Assembly (NCBI RefSeq): GCF_000379105.1
Contig: NZ_KB900609.1
Location: 4,928,785-4,992,784, forward strand
Source: Methylobacterium sp. WSM2598
GTDB taxonomy: Bacteria > Pseudomonadota > Alphaproteobacteria > Rhizobiales > Beijerinckiaceae
Direction of reading: 5' to 3'
DNA length: 64,000 bases
Numbering within the stretch: position 1 is the stretch's first letter; each line of letters begins with the position of its first letter. Positions 1-9,104 of the stretch are shown in pieces. Under the pieces are notes generated by a model. It had not been told where the DNA came from and did no database searches. It saw only the letters and a list, made by a program, of their open reading frames with translations. A program made the translations under genes and the position numbers.

Positions 1-552
1 CGTGCTGGCCAGGGCCGGACGTCGCTGACGCGACACAACGCCCGTCTCCGGTCCACAACAGCCTCCAGTCGATCCGCGTCGCGACCGATCCCGTTCCGGT
101 TCTGATGCGCTCAAGATCCCTCGCTCGACCGGCGCCGGCCGGAACGAGATCTGCCGCATCGGACGAATACCGGTCAGAGTCGAGCGCCGATCTCGCAAGA
201 AACTCTTTACGCTCATCGCCAGCTGTACTCGAAACGAATCAGTGGCGAGGAAGCCGGCTGTGGCATCCCGGCAACGGAGTTGTTTCGCGTGCTCGGCCGG
301 GCAGTCTAGCAATAGACGCTGGCCGAGCGTGACCGTTATGCTGATCGAGAGGCCTGACCTGATGTGCGTCTTCGGACGGAGATCACGCGCCGGACCGGCC
401 GCCGACGGGGATCGGGGTCGGGCCGGCCGCCGCGAGGGGCGGGCATGGGCCGGGGCGGGCGCGACCCGCCGACCGGCTCGCTGGGACGTGTTCGGGGGTG
501 CGGGATGGTGACGCTGGGGTACGAAACGGGCCGCGCGCGCGGCCTTGCGCGG
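1..552. other. 5' intergenic region, no gene recognised
   Basis: No reading frame in these 552 bases encodes anything protein-like, and no RNA gene was recognised. The stretch around 190-350 is less GC-rich than the flanking genes and presumably carries the promoter of the autotransporter gene, but I could not pick convincing -35 and -10 boxes. Short open frames here have shadow-like, Arg/Ser/Ala-rich composition. Confidence 0.5.
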
Positions 553-3500
553 ATGAAGCGCCTGCTGATGATCGGCGTCTCCTTCGCGGGGCTTCCGGTG
601 CTGGCCGGCGCGGCCTACGCGCAGAGCGTGGTGCCGGGCTTCGACGCCAATCAGCTCGCCCGCAACGACGACGGCTCCACCGGCGAGGTGGCGCTGCCCT
701 TCACGGCCAACTTCTTCGGCACGACCTACTCGTCGCTCTACGTCAACAACAACGGCAACGTGACGTTCGGGACGCCCCTGAGCACGTTCACGCCGGTCGG
801 CCTCGGCGCCAATTACCGCGGGGCGCCGATCATCGCGCCCTTCTTCTCCGACGTGGACACGCGCAACCCGGCGAGCGGCATCACCTCCTACGGCACCGGC
901 ACCTACGCGGGCCAGACCGCCTTCGGGGTGACCTGGCCCTCGGTCGGCTACTTCTCGAACCATGCCGACAAGACCAACACCTTCCAGTTGGTCCTGGCCA
1001 GCCGCGCCGATACGGGCGGCGGCAATTTCGACATCTACTTCAACTACCAGCGCATCCAGTTCGAGACCGGCGACGCCAGCGGCGGCACGAACGGGCTCGG
1101 CGGCACCTCGGCCTCGGCCGGCTACTCCGCCGGCACCGGCGCGGCGGGCAGCTACTTCGAGCTCCCCGGCTCCCTCGTGAACGGCGCGCTCATCGATGGC
1201 GGGCCCAACTCGCTGGTGGCGGGCTCGAACAACGGCGTCCCCGGGCAGTTCCTGTTCCCGGTCCGCAACGGCGTCGTCATGCTGGCCAACGTCTGCCAGC
1301 CCGGGGACAACGCCTCGACCACGCAGATCGCCAATTGCGGCCCCAACCGGGCCTACACGGGCGGCATCTTCTACACCCCGCTCGACAAGTTCACCCTGAA
1401 CGTCCTCGACAACACCACGATCGCCGGCCCGCAGAACGCGGCCGCCGTGCTGGTGATGCCGACCGCCGCGACCACCGGCGCGAGCCCGGCCGGCAGCGTC
1501 GCGATCAACGTCAACGCCTCGGCGACGATCACGGCGCCGGGCGGCGCCGGCATCCAGATCGACAGCGGCTCCGGCACGGGCGCGGGCAGCGTCACCAGCG
1601 CCGGCACGATCACGGCCGCGACGGCGGGCATCCAGGCCGACACCAACCGGGGCGCCCTCACGGTCGCGAATTCCGGCACGATCACCGCGCCGCTCGGCAT
1701 CTCGGGCTCGTCGCGCACCACCACCGGCCTGTCGAATTCCGGCACCCTCAACGCGTCCTACGCGGGCCTCGTCGGCGGGGGCTTCACCGGCACCGTCACC
1801 CTGACCAACACCGGCACCGTCAATTACGGCCAGTTCGGCATCCTGGGCGGCAGCGCGGTCGCGCCGCTCGTGATCTCCAACGCGGGGGCGCTGACCCAGT
1901 CCGCCACCGCCTCGGGCCCGCCCGCCACCGGCCTGCCGACCCTGATCGCCGGCTTCCTCCAGACCAACGCCAATCCGTCGGCGATCTTCGCCCGCGCCGG
2001 CGGCGCGATCAGCATCGAGAACGGGGCGAACGGCACCATCGCGGGCGCCAACGGCATCGACGCGGCGGTGCTCAGCTCGGTCCCCGGCCTCCCGGCGACG
2101 GGCGCCGCCACCGGACCCCTGACGATCACCAACCTCGGCACGATCGACGTGCAGGGCGCCGCGATCACGACCGCGGCGAGCGCCGTGGCCAGCCAGGTGA
2201 CCAATGCCGGCACGCTGACCGGCTCCCTCGCCCTGTCGAGCGGCTCGACCTTCACCAACACGGCGAGCGGCCGCGTCAACGTCACGGGCGCGAGCAGCTT
2301 CGGCGGCGGCACGATCACCAACGCGGGCGGGATCTCGCTCGCCTCGACCAGCCTGCAGAACCTGTCGGGGTTCCAGAACCAGGGCTCGGGCCTGCTCATC
2401 GCCACCGGCACCAGCAGCATCGGCAGCCAGACTCAGGGCACCAGCTTCGTCAATGCCGGCACGATCAGCCTCGTGAACGGTCGGGCGGGCGACACGCTCA
2501 CCATCAACGGCAACTACGTCGGGCAGAACGGGCGCCTGCTGGCGGAGTTCAACACCCAGACCAGCACGGGCGACCGCCTGATCATCAACGGCAACGCCTC
2601 CGGCACGACCGGCGTCACCGTCACCAACCTGACCGGGGCCGTCCCCTTCACCACGGGCTCGCCGATCGTCACGGTCACCGGCACCAGCGCCGCCAACGCC
2701 TTCACGCTCGCGGGGGCGCAGAATTTCGGCACCCTCGAGGCGATCCTGGTCGCGACCACCGGCCAGGGCGGCACCTCCGTGGCCCTCGGCACCGTGCCGA
2801 CCGCGGTCGGCCTCTCGGCCTCCACGGCCGTGATCGCGGCCCGCACCATCGCCTTCCAGGGCGGCTCGGCGGTGCTCGACCGGCTCACCCAGGTCCGCGA
2901 CAGCCTCAAGGCGGCGCCCGGCCAGACCGCCATCCCGCAGGCGATGCAGTATAACGGCCTGTCGGCCTACTCGGCGCTCGTGACCAAGGACCCGATCGCC
3001 CCCAAGCTCGCCGAGCCCGCGCCGCAGACCACCACCCGGCCCGCCATCTGGGCCCGCGCCTACGGCGACATCGAGAGCCGCTCGGGCTTCAGCAACTTCT
3101 CCTTCGGCGGTCTCAACTTCACCCGCGACCTCGGCTACAGCCAGGTCTCGGGCGGCTTCCTGGGCGGCACGGACGTGGTCATCAGCGGGCTGACCAAGCC
3201 CGACGACGGCCTGATCCTCGGCGTGATGGGCGGCTACACGCTGGCGGGCGTCGACCTCAACCGCAATGCCGGGCGGCAGGATTACGAGGGCGGCACGGTC
3301 GGCGTCTACGGCACCTACCTGAACGGCCCCTGGTTCTGGGACGCGCTGTTCAAGGTCGACCTGCTCGGCCTCGACATCCGGGCGCCGGGCGTGGTGCAGC
3401 GCACGGGCCTGCAGAACTACAACTTCACCACCAATGTCGGCTACCGGGTGCCGCTGGAGCACAACATCTACGTCGAGCCGACGGCGGGCTTGGAATACGT

Positions 3501-3879
3501 CTCGACGGTGTTCGACCGCACGCCGGCGCTGGCGGTCGGGGCGGTCCCCCTGCGGGACGGCGAGGCCCTGCGCGGCCGGATCGGGGCGCGGATCGGGACC
3601 GAGATGGTCGAGGACAACATCCGGATCGAGCCGAGCATCACGGGCTACGTCTACAGCGTGCTGACCGAGACCGGCACGGTGGGCGCGTTCAACGGGATCA
3701 CCGGGGTGACCGGCCTGCGGGAAGAGGGGAAGGTGCGCGGGGAGGTCCAGGCCTCGATCAATTTCTTCAACCTCAAGACCGGGCTGTCGGGCTTCATCCG
3801 GGGCGATTACCGGATCGGCGGCGACCTCGTCGGCGGCGGCGGCCGCGCCGGCATCCGCTACCAGTTCTCGACCTTCTGA
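553..3879 (+). CDS. Autotransporter with N-terminal nidogen-like (NIDO) domain
   Basis: This 1108-residue secreted protein is predicted to display its passenger on the cell surface through a C-terminal beta-barrel (type V secretion). Residues 1-23 form a Sec signal peptide (MKRLLMIGVSFAG, cleavage near AYA-QS). Residues about 28-240 resemble a NIDO domain, with the hallmark NNNGNVTFG stretch and an IIAPFFSDVDTR segment. Residues about 240-780 are repetitive, rich in Gly, Thr, Ser and Asn with recurring N-x-G-T-I turns, typical of a beta-helix passenger. From about residue 830 the sequence fits the autotransporter barrel and ends in the terminal Phe (YQFSTF) recognised by the outer-membrane assembly machinery. 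The start was chosen because it gives a proper signal peptide; an in-frame ATG at 505 would add 16 residues before it. Adhesion is the usual role of such proteins but is not shown here. Confidence 0.85.
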   Translation: MKRLLMIGVSFAGLPVLAGAAYAQSVVPGFDANQLARNDDGSTGEVALPFTANFFGTTYSSLYVNNNGNVTFGTPLSTFTPVGLGANYRGAPIIAPFFSDVDTRNPASGITSYGTGTYAGQTAFGVTWPSVGYFSNHADKTNTFQLVLASRADTGGGNFDIYFNYQRIQFETGDASGGTNGLGGTSASAGYSAGTGAAGSYFELPGSLVNGALIDGGPNSLVAGSNNGVPGQFLFPVRNGVVMLANVCQPGDNASTTQIANCGPNRAYTGGIFYTPLDKFTLNVLDNTTIAGPQNAAAVLVMPTAATTGASPAGSVAINVNASATITAPGGAGIQIDSGSGTGAGSVTSAGTITAATAGIQADTNRGALTVANSGTITAPLGISGSSRTTTGLSNSGTLNASYAGLVGGGFTGTVTLTNTGTVNYGQFGILGGSAVAPLVISNAGALTQSATASGPPATGLPTLIAGFLQTNANPSAIFARAGGAISIENGANGTIAGANGIDAAVLSSVPGLPATGAATGPLTITNLGTIDVQGAAITTAASAVASQVTNAGTLTGSLALSSGSTFTNTASGRVNVTGASSFGGGTITNAGGISLASTSLQNLSGFQNQGSGLLIATGTSSIGSQTQGTSFVNAGTISLVNGRAGDTLTINGNYVGQNGRLLAEFNTQTSTGDRLIINGNASGTTGVTVTNLTGAVPFTTGSPIVTVTGTSAANAFTLAGAQNFGTLEAILVATTGQGGTSVALGTVPTAVGLSASTAVIAARTIAFQGGSAVLDRLTQVRDSLKAAPGQTAIPQAMQYNGLSAYSALVTKDPIAPKLAEPAPQTTTRPAIWARAYGDIESRSGFSNFSFGGLNFTRDLGYSQVSGGFLGGTDVVISGLTKPDDGLILGVMGGYTLAGVDLNRNAGRQDYEGGTVGVYGTYLNGPWFWDALFKVDLLGLDIRAPGVVQRTGLQNYNFTTNVGYRVPLEHNIYVEPTAGLEYVSTVFDRTPALAVGAVPLRDGEALRGRIGARIGTEMVEDNIRIEPSITGYVYSVLTETGTVGAFNGITGVTGLREEGKVRGEVQASINFFNLKTGLSGFIRGDYRIGGDLVGGGGRAGIRYQFSTF

Positions 3880-3889
3880 TCCGCCGTCC

Positions 3890-4017
3890 GGAGGATCACG
3901 TCCGGCCGGACGATCCGTCCGGATGGCGTCCGCCAAGCCCGCGCGGCGCTTGAGCGAAGCCCAAAGCCGCCATCCCGAAGGGATCGAGCGGCTTTGGGAT
4001 GCCAAGCCCGCGCGGCG
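3890..4017. repeat. Dispersed palindromic repeat, copy A
   Basis: The minus strand carries the 25-base core found in three other places here (core at 3937-3961, reading GGCTTCGCTCAAGCGCCGCG on the minus strand). Next to it is a CCGGACG-type palindrome (about 3893-3922) that matches the palindrome of copy B. A second part forms a stem-loop, with CCAAAGCCGC at 3961-3970 pairing with GCGGCTTTGG at 3988-3997. The block lies directly behind the autotransporter stop codon. Confidence 0.6.
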
Positions 4018-4024
4018 CGACGAA

Positions 4025-4056
4025 CGAGAGGCCCGGCTCCGCCGGGCCTTTCTCGT
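4025..4056 (+). terminator. Rho-independent terminator after the autotransporter
   Basis: A 9-bp perfect stem (AGGCCCGGC at 4029-4037, GCCGGGCCT at 4041-4049) with a TCC loop is followed by TTCTCGTT. It is well placed to end the autotransporter transcript. Confidence 0.7.
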
Positions 4057-4366
4057 TGGGGCCCCGCGGCCGGGACGAGTCCCGCGCCCGCCGGCCGCTT
4101 CTCCCCGGCCGTGCGCTGGCGCACAGCCGTCCCCCGACCTGCGTGGAACATCACCGGGATGCGGGACTTGCGGAGGCTCGCGCGGAGTTGTTGGGGAGCG
4201 GTCCGACCGGAGAGATTGTGCGGGCATTTGCGGGCTTGGCAGGTTGGCCGTGATTCTGTATCGGACAACATCGGCTCTGCATCGCTCTGCTTGACGCACC
4301 GGGAGGGGCCACCGTGCTCGGCGTCCGTGGGTGTGATCGCAGATCACTCTTGCTTGAGGCAAAGCC

Positions 4367-4999
4367 ATGGTCGCGTTCCCTCGTCGGAGCCCTTCCGGGT
4401 TCGGTCCGCTCGTCGCGCTCGCGCTGCTTCTCGGGTCCGGCGGGGCCCGCGCGCAGACCGTGACCGAGGACGACATCGTCCGCGCGCTGATGCCGCGGCC
4501 CCAGACCCGCAGCCTCACCCTGGTCGTGCCGGACCGCGGCGGGCGCGAGGAGCAGGTCTTCCTGGATTCCCTGCGCAACCGGTCGTCCCTGTCGGCGGCC
4601 GAGCGCGACCGGCTCGCCGCGCTCTCGTCCGACAAGCAGAGCATCGCCCTCGACATCCCCTTCGCGTACAATTCCTCGAAGATCGGCCACGGCGCGCTCG
4701 CGCAGGTGAGCGCGCTCGGCGCCAGCCTGGCCCGCCCGGAACTGCGCGACAGCACGATCCTCATCGTCGGCCACACGGACGGGAAGGGCAGCGACCGCGG
4801 CAACCAGCGGCTCTCGGAGCGGCGCGCCCGGGCGGTGAAGGACTACATCGTCCGGCATTACGGCGTGGCGGCCGGCAACCTGATCGGCGTCGGCTTCGGC
4901 AAGAGCCACCTGAAGGAGGCCGCCAACCCCTACGCGGCCGCCAATCGCCGCGTCACCGCCGTCAACATGTCGGCGCCGCAGGTCGCGAGCCGCAACTGA
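4367..4999 (+). CDS. OmpA-family periplasmic/outer-membrane protein (paralogue 1)
   Basis: This 210-residue protein has a signal peptide (about residues 1-30, ending ARA-Q), a short linker and a C-terminal OmpA-like peptidoglycan-binding domain (about residues 95-205). The domain signature is visible as ILIVGHTDGKGS, then NQRLSERRARAVKDYI and ANRRVTAVNM. Just after the signal peptide is EDDIVRALMPRPQTRSL, a motif shared in spirit with the OmpA proteins at 8508 and 11265, so the three are probably paralogues. No lipobox cysteine is present, so it is soluble in the periplasm or only loosely envelope-bound. The ATG has a GAGG ribosome site about 9 bases upstream. It lies on its own transcript, 0.5 kb behind the autotransporter. 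Confidence 0.85.
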   Translation: MVAFPRRSPSGFGPLVALALLLGSGGARAQTVTEDDIVRALMPRPQTRSLTLVVPDRGGREEQVFLDSLRNRSSLSAAERDRLAALSSDKQSIALDIPFAYNSSKIGHGALAQVSALGASLARPELRDSTILIVGHTDGKGSDRGNQRLSERRARAVKDYIVRHYGVAAGNLIGVGFGKSHLKEAANPYAAANRRVTAVNMSAPQVASRN

Positions 5000-5208
5000 G
5001 ACGGCGAGGCTCTCTCGCTCCTCCGGTCGCGCCGGAACTCGGCTGAAACCGCGATCATCCCGCGTTCAGGTGCGCGGGCGCACAGTGTTAGCCTAGCAGT
5101 AGGTCCAGAACGGAGGGGCCTTATCTTGCATCGGCGGGTTCGGAATCCCATCTCGGGGCACGACGACCGAACGATCCTCGCCGAACCCGAGACGGATGGA
5201 GAGACTTG

Positions 5209-5487
5209 ATGACGCTGCGTGCTGCCCCGGTCCTGTCGGCCCTCGCCCTGGTGGCGCCCCTCGCAGCGGCCCTGCCGGCCGAGGCCTCGCCGTGCCGGGG
5301 CCTGTCGCCCGAGGAATGCGCCTTCGTCCATCCCCGCGCGGAGCGCCGGATGCAGCTCGCCTTCGCGGACGAGGTCTTCGCTCCCTCCCCGGCGGCTCCC
5401 GCCGGCTGGCGCGCGCTGGCGCCGGGCGTGCGGCCCTTCACGCGCTTCGACATCGAGGGCCTGCGCCTGATGACCCGGATGCCGTGA
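5209..5487 (+). CDS. Small secreted protein of unknown function
   Basis: This 92-residue protein starts with a clear signal peptide (MTLRAAPVLSALALVAPLAA, cleavage near AEA-S). The mature part is about 65 residues with two close cysteines (CRGLSPEEC) near its N-terminus, which could form a disulfide. I do not recognise the family. It is on the same strand as the OmpA gene before it and converges on the kinase gene, with a strong hairpin between them. The ATG at 5209 overlaps a TTG at 5206. Confidence 0.6.
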   Translation: MTLRAAPVLSALALVAPLAAALPAEASPCRGLSPEECAFVHPRAERRMQLAFADEVFAPSPAAPAGWRALAPGVRPFTRFDIEGLRLMTRMP

Positions 5488-5493
5488 GCGCCC

Positions 5494-5511
5494 CCGGGCC
5501 GGACGGCCCGG
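5494..5511. terminator. Bidirectional hairpin between convergent genes
   Basis: A perfect 7-bp GC stem (CCGGGCC / GGCCCGG) with a GGAC loop lies in the 30-base gap between two convergent stop codons. It has no long T-run, so termination is inferred from position and stem stability. Confidence 0.5.
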
Positions 5512-5517
5512 AGGATC

Positions 5518-7365
5518 TCAGCTCCCGAGCTTGAAATAGGCGACCGCGATCCCCGCCGGACGGGGATCGCGGTCGAGTTCGTCGCCGATCTGCCGGAAGA
5601 GCTGCTCGGCCCGGCCGTTGATCCCGGAGCGCACGCTCGTCAGCGGCTTCTGGCTGGTCACGACCACCACGAGCTGCGGCCGCGGCACGCCGCTCCCCTC
5701 CATCCGCAGCGAGAAGCGCAGGGTCTCGCCCGTCCGCTTGGCGGAGCGGCTGAGATTGGTCACCCGCCCGTCATCCGCCACGAGGAGCAGGTCGACCGCG
5801 CGGTCGCCGCGGGTCTCGACCGTGCCGACGAGGTCCTGCCCGCTGTGGAGCAGGTCCTGCGTGATGGTGATGCTCGCCGCGCGCGCGTCGCGCTGCGGGT
5901 AGTGGCGCGCCAGGAAGGCGACGACGGGGCACTGCGCCTCGCTCACCTGCCGCAGGGTGATCTGCGACTCGATCCCGAGCGCGTTCTTGAACGCCTGGTC
6001 GAAATCCCGGAAGGGCTGCGTCGAGCGCCCGAAGGCGTCGACCGTGATGTCGGGCGGCTGGGTCGTCACCGGCGTGATGAAGAAGCAGTCGCCCCCGTCG
6101 TACTTGCGGATGAAGCTCTCCACCTCCTCGGCGGTCGTGGTCACGGCCGGGGGCGGGGGAGGGGCGGGGGGCTCGCGCCGGGGGTCCCGGGGGGATGCGG
6201 GCGGCGCGTCCGGATCCTCGCCCGGGTCGGGCAGGGCGATGATCGGCGGCTTCGTGGCCGAGGGCGGCCGCGCGGGCTCGGCCCGCGAGGAGGGATCGGC
6301 CCGCGAGGAGGGCTCGGTCGGCGGGGCGGGCACGCTCGGCGTCACCACCGGCTCGGCCGGGCCGACCACCTGCGGCACCGGGGTGGTGAGCGGCGCCTCC
6401 GCCCGGCGCGCCGGCAGCACCGCGAAGGCGAGCGCCGCGAGGGCGGCGGTGGCGGCCACGCCCCCGCCCGCCGCGGCCAGCACCGCGACGGGCAGGCGCC
6501 GGGGGGCGGCCGGTTCGGCCGCGGCCAGCGCCGCCACCGCCGCCATATCGGCGGGCCGGTCCTTCGGGTTGGGCTGCAGCATCGCCTGCAGCAGGCCGCG
6601 GATCGGCTCCTCGATCCCGGTCAGGTCCGGCACGCGCCGGCGCTTCTCGACCACGTCGACGTGGTTGCTGCCCATGTCGAGGGCGCGGCCGCGCGCCGCG
6701 TGCGCCATCAGCAGGCCGAGGCTGTAGATGTCCGATTGCGGGGTGACCTCGCCCCCGTAGAGCCCCAGCTGCTCGGGGGACACGTAGGCGTACTTGCCCG
6801 CGAAGCCCCCGCCGATCACCGTGCCGTCCGTGCTCGGCGCCCGGGCGATGCCGAAATCGATCAGCTTGGCGCGGGCCACGTTGCCGCCCGGCAGAATCAC
6901 GTTGTCGGGCGAGACGTCCCGGTGGATGATCCCGAGCTCGTGCGCGGCCTGCAGCCCGGCCGCGAGCCGGCGCAGCAGCAGCCGCAGCGTCGGCCCGTCG
7001 AGGGGACCCTCCTTGAGCCGGTCGGAGAGCGACACGCCGTCCACGAACTCCATCGCCAGGTAGGGGAGTTCGAGCTTCGGGTCGATCGAGAACACGAAGT
7101 AGCGGACGATCGCCTCGTGGTGGAGGTTGTGCAGGGCCGAGGCCTCGCGCCGGAACAGGGCCAGCGCAGAGGCGTTGCGGGCGAGGTCCGGCTTGATCAC
7201 CTTGATCGCCACCGCGTCGCCGGTGGCGAGCGCCTCGCCCCGGTAGACCTCGCCCATGCCGCCGGCCGCGATCAGGCTGCGGATCACGTAGATGTCGTTG
7301 AGGCGGGTGCCGGGCGCGATGAAGGACCGGGACTGCGGCGGGAGGAAGACCGTCTCCTCGCTCAT
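5518..7365 (-). CDS. Transmembrane serine/threonine protein kinase (Hanks type)
   Basis: This 615-residue kinase has all core motifs: glycine loop AAGGMGEVY (33-41), catalytic Lys in VAIK (55), HRDVSPDN (148-155), DFG (170-172) and a SPEQ activation-loop end. The HRD loop has Ser where Lys is usual (HRDxSPxN instead of HRDxKPxN). After the kinase domain come one membrane segment (about 291-316), a Pro/Ser/Arg-rich linker with repeated SSRADP/SSRAEP units, and a roughly 200-residue C-terminal domain on the far side of the membrane. That domain resembles the Cys-containing sensory tails of PpkA-type kinases, but I cannot name it. The start codon overlaps the stop of the PP2C gene by ATGA, so the two are translationally coupled and likely act as a phosphorylation/dephosphorylation pair. 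No type VI secretion structural gene is present in the window. Confidence 0.9.
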   Translation of the reverse strand: MSEETVFLPPQSRSFIAPGTRLNDIYVIRSLIAAGGMGEVYRGEALATGDAVAIKVIKPDLARNASALALFRREASALHNLHHEAIVRYFVFSIDPKLELPYLAMEFVDGVSLSDRLKEGPLDGPTLRLLLRRLAAGLQAAHELGIIHRDVSPDNVILPGGNVARAKLIDFGIARAPSTDGTVIGGGFAGKYAYVSPEQLGLYGGEVTPQSDIYSLGLLMAHAARGRALDMGSNHVDVVEKRRRVPDLTGIEEPIRGLLQAMLQPNPKDRPADMAAVAALAAAEPAAPRRLPVAVLAAAGGGVAATAALAALAFAVLPARRAEAPLTTPVPQVVGPAEPVVTPSVPAPPTEPSSRADPSSRAEPARPPSATKPPIIALPDPGEDPDAPPASPRDPRREPPAPPPPPAVTTTAEEVESFIRKYDGGDCFFITPVTTQPPDITVDAFGRSTQPFRDFDQAFKNALGIESQITLRQVSEAQCPVVAFLARHYPQRDARAASITITQDLLHSGQDLVGTVETRGDRAVDLLLVADDGRVTNLSRSAKRTGETLRFSLRMEGSGVPRPQLVVVVTSQKPLTSVRSGINGRAEQLFRQIGDELDRDPRPAGIAVAYFKLGS

Positions 7366-8207
7366 GCGCGCGGGCCCTCCGGTGGGCGCGGCCCGGAGGC
7401 GGCGGGCGAGTCGGCCGGGGCGTCGGCGGGACGCCCGAGATAGCGCACGGCCACGACCGTGACGTTGTCGGCCGCGCCGCGGTGCAGGGTGAGGGCGAGG
7501 AGCGCGTCGCAGAGCCCCTGGGCGCTGCCGGATTCCGGGCCCGAGGCCGCCGCCAGGATCTCGCCGTCCTCCACGTGCCGCGTGAGCCCGTCCGAGCACA
7601 GGATGAACAGGTCGCCGGCCTCCAGCAGGCCGTGGTCGAGGTCGAGTTCGGGCTGGGCCTGCACGCCGATCGCCCGGGTGATCACGTTGCGCCGCGGCCA
7701 GGTCTGCGCCTCCTGCGGGGTGATCACCCCCCGCTCGACCAGGGACTGGATCTCGGTGTGGTCGCGCGAGAGCTGGGCCAGCACCCCGCCGCGCACCCGG
7801 TAGATCCGGCTGTCCCCCGACCACAGGCAGGCGAAGTGCGGCGCGTGGATCAGCAGCACCGCGACCGTGGTGCCGACGACGGCGCCGCGCGCCCGGGCAA
7901 CCTTCTGGATGTCCGCGTTGGCGGCGGCGAGCCGCGCCTTCAGGGCGGTGAGCAGGTCCCCCGCCGAGGCTGCAGGCCCGACCGCGGCCAGGGCCTCCAC
8001 CACCGCGGTGCTCGCCACCTCGCCGCCCGCGTGCCCGCCCATCCCGTCCGCCACCGCGAAGATCCCGCTCTCCGGCGCGAGCAGGAAACGGTCCTCGTTC
8101 AACTCGCGCACGCGCCCCGCATGGCAGGCCGAGCCCAGGTCCAGCGCGGCCCGGACTGGCCGCGGCGTCGGCTCGGTGGCGTCTGTCTTCATGGTCCGAC
8201 CGGTCAT
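7362..8207 (-). CDS. PP2C-family protein serine/threonine phosphatase
   Basis: This 281-residue phosphatase of the PPM/PP2C class has the metal-binding motifs intact: RELNEDRFLL, VADGMGGHAGG, SGDSRIYRVR, LCSDGLTRHV and DNVTVVAVRY. It lacks a signal peptide or membrane segment and so acts in the cytoplasm, where the kinase domain of the downstream gene also lies. Its TGA overlaps the kinase ATG by four bases, and the likely job is to reverse that kinase's phosphorylations. The start may be 8207 (MTGRTMK) or 8192 (MKTDATE); neither has a strong ribosome site. The last 30 residues are Pro/Ala-rich. Confidence 0.9.
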   Translation of the reverse strand: MTGRTMKTDATEPTPRPVRAALDLGSACHAGRVRELNEDRFLLAPESGIFAVADGMGGHAGGEVASTAVVEALAAVGPAASAGDLLTALKARLAAANADIQKVARARGAVVGTTVAVLLIHAPHFACLWSGDSRIYRVRGGVLAQLSRDHTEIQSLVERGVITPQEAQTWPRRNVITRAIGVQAQPELDLDHGLLEAGDLFILCSDGLTRHVEDGEILAAASGPESGSAQGLCDALLALTLHRGAADNVTVVAVRYLGRPADAPADSPAASGPRPPEGPRA

Positions 8208-8507
8208 GCGGGGGCGCCCGATGCGCGGACCGGCCTGAGCGGGACGGCGGCCGGTCCGGCCCCTGGAAAGCGCGCCCCCGTCACCCTGACCGAGGCGGGA
8301 TCTTTCGGCAAGGGCTCGCCGGGCGCCGCCCCCAGGCCGCTGCGCCCCCGGCCCGACGCAGGAGTATCGAGGATTGGTGTGCGACGAGGTCTTGCAACGA
8401 CTGTGGAGCGAAAATTTGAATCAGTGATACCTAGTCGTACCTGGCCCAGGCTATTGACGAAAAACTGATCCTGCGGCATAACCGCAACGTTGCAGGGGAA
8501 TTCGGAC
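8208..8507. other. Divergent intergenic region
   Basis: These 300 bases separate the phosphatase-kinase operon (leftward) from an OmpA-family gene (rightward). No gene is visible. The right half is AT-richer and contains a good rightward promoter candidate, listed separately. Confidence 0.5.
8454..8482 (+). promoter_or_regulatory. Sigma-70-type promoter for the OmpA paralogue 2 gene
   Basis: TTGACG (8454-8459) is followed after exactly 17 bases by CATAAC (8477-8482), 25 bases ahead of the start codon at 8508. The -35 is near consensus; the -10 matches the central ATAA. Confidence 0.5.
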
Positions 8508-9044
8508 ATGCGCGGCAAGTTTACGGCCTCGATTCTCGCGCTCGCGGCGGTCTGCGCCGGCCATGCTGCCGTCGCCGGCCCGGCCTATACCGCCGAGGAC
8601 ATCGTCAAGAAGTTCGCGCCGGCCGATCCGCTGGGCAAGACCCGCGGGCTCTGCATCGGCACCCACAGCGAGTGCAACGCCGGCGTCGAGACCCGGGCGA
8701 GGCCGACCGGCAGCTTCGACCTGGTGGTGAATTTCGACTACAATTCCGACCAGCTGACCGGCGCCGCCAAGCAGAACCTCGACGAATTCGCCAAGGCGCT
8801 ACGCGACGACCGCCTGAGATCCTCGACCTTCCTGGTCGAGGGGCACACGGACGCGCGCGGCGGCGAGGAGTTCAACCTCGGCCTGTCGGGCCGCCGGGCC
8901 GACGCCGTGGTCCGGTACCTGTCCGGCCGCGGCGTCCCGGCCGCCCAACTCACCGCCCGCGGCCTCGGCAAGTCCCGCCCGCTCACCGACAACCCGCTCG
9001 ACCCGGCCAACCGCCGCGTCGAAACCCGCCTCGCCGTGGACTAG
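8508..9044 (+). CDS. OmpA-family protein (paralogue 2)
   Basis: This 178-residue protein has a signal peptide (MRGKFTASILALAAVCAGHA, cleavage near VAG or AGP). A short region with AEDIVKKFAPAD and TRGLCIGTHSECNAG follows, then an OmpA domain (FDYNSDQL, TFLVEGHTDARGGEEFNLGLS, ANRRVETRLAVD). The DIV...TRGL signature links it to the OmpA proteins at 4367 and 11265. Unlike those it carries two cysteines (CIGTHSEC) that could form a disulfide. It is divergent from the phosphatase-kinase operon, which suggests common regulation. A perfect 18-bp hairpin follows the stop. Confidence 0.85.
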   Translation: MRGKFTASILALAAVCAGHAAVAGPAYTAEDIVKKFAPADPLGKTRGLCIGTHSECNAGVETRARPTGSFDLVVNFDYNSDQLTGAAKQNLDEFAKALRDDRLRSSTFLVEGHTDARGGEEFNLGLSGRRADAVVRYLSGRGVPAAQLTARGLGKSRPLTDNPLDPANRRVETRLAVD

Positions 9045-9064
9045 CGGCCACACCCGAGGCGGCG

Positions 9065-9104
9065 CGCGACGACGCCCCGGGCCCCCGCCCGGGGCGTCGT
9101 CGCG
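9065..9104 (+). terminator. Strong hairpin terminator after OmpA paralogue 2
   Basis: An 18-bp perfect stem (9065-9082 with 9087-9104, CGCGACGACGCCCCGGGC arm) with a CCCC loop begins 20 bases behind the stop codon. There is no T-run, which is common for terminators in such GC-rich genomes. Confidence 0.6.

Noticed and set aside
105..511. Two overlapping short frames at the left edge
   Set aside because: They have no ribosome sites, no hydrophobic or conserved segments and shadow-like composition.
5518..8207. Type VI secretion locus (PpkA/PppA pair)
   Set aside because: The kinase/phosphatase pair fits, but no structural type VI gene (TssB, TssC, VgrG, Hcp, TssM) occurs in the window.
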